This document shows positions 5,548 through 7,927 of a stretch of 7,927 nucleotides of DNA, piece by piece (position 1 is the stretch's first letter; every line of letters begins with the position of its first letter). The position numbers were made by a program, and so were the translations under genes. The notes beneath the pieces were generated by a model. That model was not told where the DNA came from, ran no database searches, and saw only the letters and a program-made list of their open reading frames with translations. The stretch is from an uncultured Spirochaetaceae bacterium (GTDB lineage: Bacteria > Spirochaetota > Spirochaetia > Treponematales > Treponemataceae): NCBI GenBank assembly GCA_902773215.1, contig CACYDQ010000452.1, positions 1 through 7,927 on the forward strand, read 5' to 3'.

Positions 5548-7927
5548 TTATATCTCCACCTCGCCCTCAAAGCAGAGGGTCGTGTTCCCCGTCAGGTACA
5601 CTGTCTCGCCCGTGTAGCGGACGGAAAGGCTTCCGCCCCGTACCTGCACCGTTATGTCGGTGTCCAGCGGCGAGTATCCGTTCAGGACCGCCGCGACAGC
5701 CGCCGCGCATGCACCCGTGCCGCAGGCAAGGGTCTCCCCGTTGCCCCGCTCCCAGGTCCGCATCTTGAGCTCGTTGGGGCCCGCGACGCGGACGAACTCC
5801 GCGTTGACCCGCTCCGGGAATGCCTCATGGTTCTCGAACAGCGGTCCGATGCTTTCCACCGGCTCCTTGTCCACGAACTTGCTGAACACGACGCAGTGGG
5901 GGTTCCCGATGCCGACGCAGGTTACCTTGTAGGAAGTGCCCGCGACGGAAAGATCCGCGTTCAGCACGGCCTCTTTGGGCAGAAGGGCTTCCTTGCCCTT
6001 GTTAATCCCGCTTGCCGTGACCGGCACGGCTTTCAGCGTCGTCGGCAATGACGCGCTGTCGAATGCCGGCCTTCCCATATCGACGGAGACCGACGTGACC
6101 TTGCCGTTCTGCTTGTAGAGGACGAGCTTCTTGACCCCGCTCTCCGTCTCTATCGTAATCGTCTCCGTGTTGTCCGTGCGGCGGCCATGCTTTTCCTGTA
6201 TGCCGCGGACATTGTTGTCGTAGAGGAATTTGCCCACGCAGCGGATGGCGTTGCCCGCCATCTTGCCCTCGGATCCGTCCAGGTTGAAGAAGCGCATCTT
6301 CGCGTCGGCGACCCGGCTCGCCTCGATGAGGACGAGGGAGTCAGCCCCGATCCCTCCCATGCGGCGGTCGCAGAGGCGGACGGCAAGGCCCGCGGGGTTC
6401 CCGACTTCCTGTTCCATCGCGTTGATGACGATGAAGTCGTTGCCAGTGGAGTCCATCTTGCTGAATCGTATCTTCTGCCTCGTATCGCGCAGCTCGTTTA
6501 TGTCGACGAGCTCCACGTTCAGGGCGGAGTACTTGGACTTCAGGCAGTCCGCTATCGCGTTCGCCGTGTCCAGGGCGGTCAGGCAGGGAATGTCCCGCTC
6601 CACCGCCCGCCGCCTCATGCGCACGGAGTCAGCCTGCGGGTTCCGCCCCTTGGCCGAGGTCGATATGACGTAGTAGACTTTGCCCGTGTCCAGCAGGGTC
6701 AGCAGGTTGTCGTCCGGGTTCTCGTGAATCTTGTTGACGACGGTCACGTCCATGCCGAAGTCGCGTATCGTCTGGGCCGTCCCCTCGGTCGCGTACAACC
6801 TGAAGCCCATGTCGTAGAACTTCTTGGCCAGGTCGGGGACCTCGTACTGGTCGGTCTTGCGGACGGTAATCAGCACGCCGGGAACGTCATCTTCTTCTCC
6901 GACGGGCGTGCCGGCAGGATTCCCCCGGTGATGCAGCACGAAGCCCTTGTCGGTCGGCCGTATCATCTTGTATCCGGCGGCAATCAGGCCCTTGAAGATG
7001 GCCTCCTCCCGCGTGGAGGCAAGGCCGAGCACCTCTCCCGTGGACTTCATCTCCGGTCCCAGGTGGGTGTCCACGTCCATCAGCTTCTCAAAGCTGAACA
7101 CCGGGACCTTGACGGCGAAATAGGGCGGGTTGCGGTACAGGCCGGTGCCGAAGCCGAAGTCCCGCACTTTCTCGCCGAGCATCGCCCGTGTCGCGAGCTC
7201 CACCATCGGGACTCCCGTCACCTTGGAGATGTAGGGGACCGTGCGGCTGGAACGCGGGTTCACTTCTATTATATAGAGCTCGTTGTTGTATATCAGGTAC
7301 TGGATGTTGACCAGGCCCCTCGTGCCCAGGGCAAGGGCAAGCTCGCGGCTCTGGTCGATTATCTTTTCCCGCATGATGTCGTTGAGGTTCCAGGAGGGGT
7401 AGACCGCGATGGAGTCGCCTGAGTGGATTCCCGTCCGCTCGATGTGCTCCATGATGCCCGGAATCAGGATGTCCTCCCCGTCGCAGATAGCATCGACCTC
7501 AAGCTCCGTGCCCATCATGTACTTGTCGATGAGGACGGGGTTCTCGATTCCCTGCGAGAGGATTATCTTCATGTACTCCTTCACGTCGGCCTCGTTGAAG
7601 GCGATTATCATGTTCTGACCGCCGAGAACGTAGGAAGGACGGAGGAGTATCGGATAGCCGATCCGCTCCGCAGAGGCAAGGGCTTCTTCCGTCGTGAAGA
7701 CCGTCTCGCCCTTGGGCTTGTTTATGCCGAGCTTGTCGCAGAGCTCCTCAAAGCGCTCGCGGTCCCCCGCAACGTCTATGGAGTCCGCGCTTGTACCGAG
7801 GATGCGGATGCCCTGGCTGTCCAGGAACTTGGTCAGCTTTATTGCGGTCTGGCCTCCGAAGGCGACGACGACCCCGATGGGCTTTTCGGTATTGTAAACG
7901 CCCATCACGTCTTCGGGTGTCAGCGGC
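5548..7927 (-). CDS. carB: Carbamoyl-phosphate synthase large subunit C-terminal half fused in frame to a DapF-like domain, truncated by window edge
   Basis: CarB makes carbamoyl phosphate for pyrimidine and arginine synthesis. The frame is open from the window edge (first complete codon 7924-7926, PLTPEDVMGVYN) for 792 residues to TAA at 5548-5550. The start lies outside; by comparison with E. coli CarB (about 1073 residues) some 600 residues are missing. Visible parts in order: the linker with FGGQTAIKL (about 7854-7828) and LGTSADSID, which opens the second ATP-grasp unit; RPSYVLGG (about 7641-7618) and MEHIERTGIHSGDS (about 7452-7411); the metal/nucleotide motif IEVNPRSSRT (about 7269-7240); and the MGS-like allosteric domain from about 6876 to 6540 (ATEGTAQT, ISTSAKGRN). 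CarB would normally stop soon after LVDINELR, but the frame continues directly into a DapF-like domain (listed separately). The CarB residues visible here look intact. sufC follows 23 bases downstream and is probably co-transcribed. Confidence 0.95.
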   Translation of the reverse strand, partial: PLTPEDVMGVYNTEKPIGVVVAFGGQTAIKLTKFLDSQGIRILGTSADSIDVAGDRERFEELCDKLGINKPKGETVFTTEEALASAERIGYPILLRPSYVLGGQNMIIAFNEADVKEYMKIILSQGIENPVLIDKYMMGTELEVDAICDGEDILIPGIMEHIERTGIHSGDSIAVYPSWNLNDIMREKIIDQSRELALALGTRGLVNIQYLIYNNELYIIEVNPRSSRTVPYISKVTGVPMVELATRAMLGEKVRDFGFGTGLYRNPPYFAVKVPVFSFEKLMDVDTHLGPEMKSTGEVLGLASTREEAIFKGLIAAGYKMIRPTDKGFVLHHRGNPAGTPVGEEDDVPGVLITVRKTDQYEVPDLAKKFYDMGFRLYATEGTAQTIRDFGMDVTVVNKIHENPDDNLLTLLDTGKVYYVISTSAKGRNPQADSVRMRRRAVERDIPCLTALDTANAIADCLKSKYSALNVELVDINELRDTRQKIRFSKMDSTGNDFIVINAMEQEVGNPAGLAVRLCDRRMGGIGADSLVLIEASRVADAKMRFFNLDGSEGKMAGNAIRCVGKFLYDNNVRGIQEKHGRRTDNTETITIETESGVKKLVLYKQNGKVTSVSVDMGRPAFDSASLPTTLKAVPVTASGINKGKEALLPKEAVLNADLSVAGTSYKVTCVGIGNPHCVVFSKFVDKEPVESIGPLFENHEAFPERVNAEFVRVAGPNELKMRTWERGNGETLACGTGACAAAVAAVLNGYSPLDTDITVQVRGGSLSVRYTGETVYLTGNTTLCFEGEVEI
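5551..6471 (-). other. dapF: DapF-like (diaminopimelate epimerase) domain of the CarB fusion, first catalytic Cys replaced by Ala
   Basis: About 307 residues, close to the 270-280 of free DapF. DapF interconverts LL- and meso-diaminopimelate with two opposed Cys residues as general bases. Recognisable motifs: KMDSTGNDF (starting about 6462), GIGADSLVLI, FNLDGSEGKMAGNAIRC (about 6288-6238), GIGNPHCVVF, RVNAEF, and TWERGNGETLACGTGACA (ending about 5707). The second catalytic Cys (ACGTG, codon 5724-5722) is present. The first, normally in CGNGxRC, is Ala here (codon GCG at 6258-6256). A further Cys lies six residues on (AIRC). Substrate-binding Asn, His, Glu and Arg motifs look preserved. No stop and no convincing start separates it from CarB. 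It could be a non-epimerising ligand sensor, an enzyme with different chemistry, or a decayed domain. Fold assignment is confident; activity is not. Confidence 0.9.

Noticed and set aside
6465..6500. A separate internal start for DapF
   Set aside because: GAGG lies six bases before an ATA codon at the position where free DapF would begin, but ATA is a very rare start. The next ATG falls inside the conserved KMDSTGNDF motif without a ribosome site. It may be a relic of an old start, but in-frame fusion is the simpler reading.
6187..7422. Long open frame of 411 codons on the plus strand
   Set aside because: It is wholly antisense to carB-dapF, whose motifs are unambiguous. The predicted product is His/Val/Gly/Arg-rich low-complexity text with no recognisable domain, as expected opposite a GC-rich gene.
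7906..7908. GTG at 7908 as the start of CarB
   Set aside because: The frame is open to the window edge and the residues before it (PLTPED) match the conserved CarB linker, so the real start lies outside.

Overview
The window is a compact, moderately GC-rich stretch of bacterial chromosome with intact genes and no phage, insertion-sequence, CRISPR or RNA-gene signatures. I lean towards a spirochaete of the Treponema group. This rests mainly on the 314-residue minus-strand protein, whose layout (weak sigma-region-2-like segment, basic RR-rich middle, C-terminal HTH) I associate from memory with treponemal hypothetical proteins, and on the general look of the Pgi. It is an inference. Parts of the DapF-like domain read like clostridial homologues, so a Firmicute is not excluded.

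Plus strand, left third: the 3' two-thirds of pgi (glucose-6-phosphate isomerase) ends in a clear rho-independent terminator. Immediately after the terminator come two closely spaced genes: a 237-residue protein that I read as a PD-(D/E)XK-nuclease-like domain plus a C-terminal winged helix, and a 507-residue polytopic membrane protein of the polysaccharide flippase (Wzx/MATE-like) class. The flippase gene converges on the next gene with only 27 bases between the stop codons.

Minus strand, centre: a lone gene for a putative sigma-like/HTH DNA-binding protein. Its Shine-Dalgarno sequence lies inside the downstream arm of a perfect 10-bp inverted repeat. This suggests translational gating or an operator, with a second small dyad just upstream.

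Minus strand, right half: the C-terminal half of carB (carbamoyl-phosphate synthase large subunit) runs in frame, without a stop, into a complete diaminopimelate-epimerase (DapF)-like domain. Twenty-three bases later comes sufC (Fe-S cluster assembly ATPase), closed by a strong terminator. The DapF-like domain keeps the second catalytic Cys and most substrate-binding motifs, but the first catalytic Cys is replaced by Ala. The fused CarB-DapF polypeptide with an apparently crippled epimerase site is the most interesting object here. It could be a real epimerase with altered chemistry, a ligand-binding regulatory domain on carbamoyl-phosphate synthase, or a decaying domain.

Pgi serves central carbon metabolism, CarB pyrimidine/arginine synthesis, SufC Fe-S assembly and the flippase envelope glycan export. 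Apart from the carB-dapF/sufC and nuclease-like/flippase adjacencies, nothing ties the genes into one pathway.
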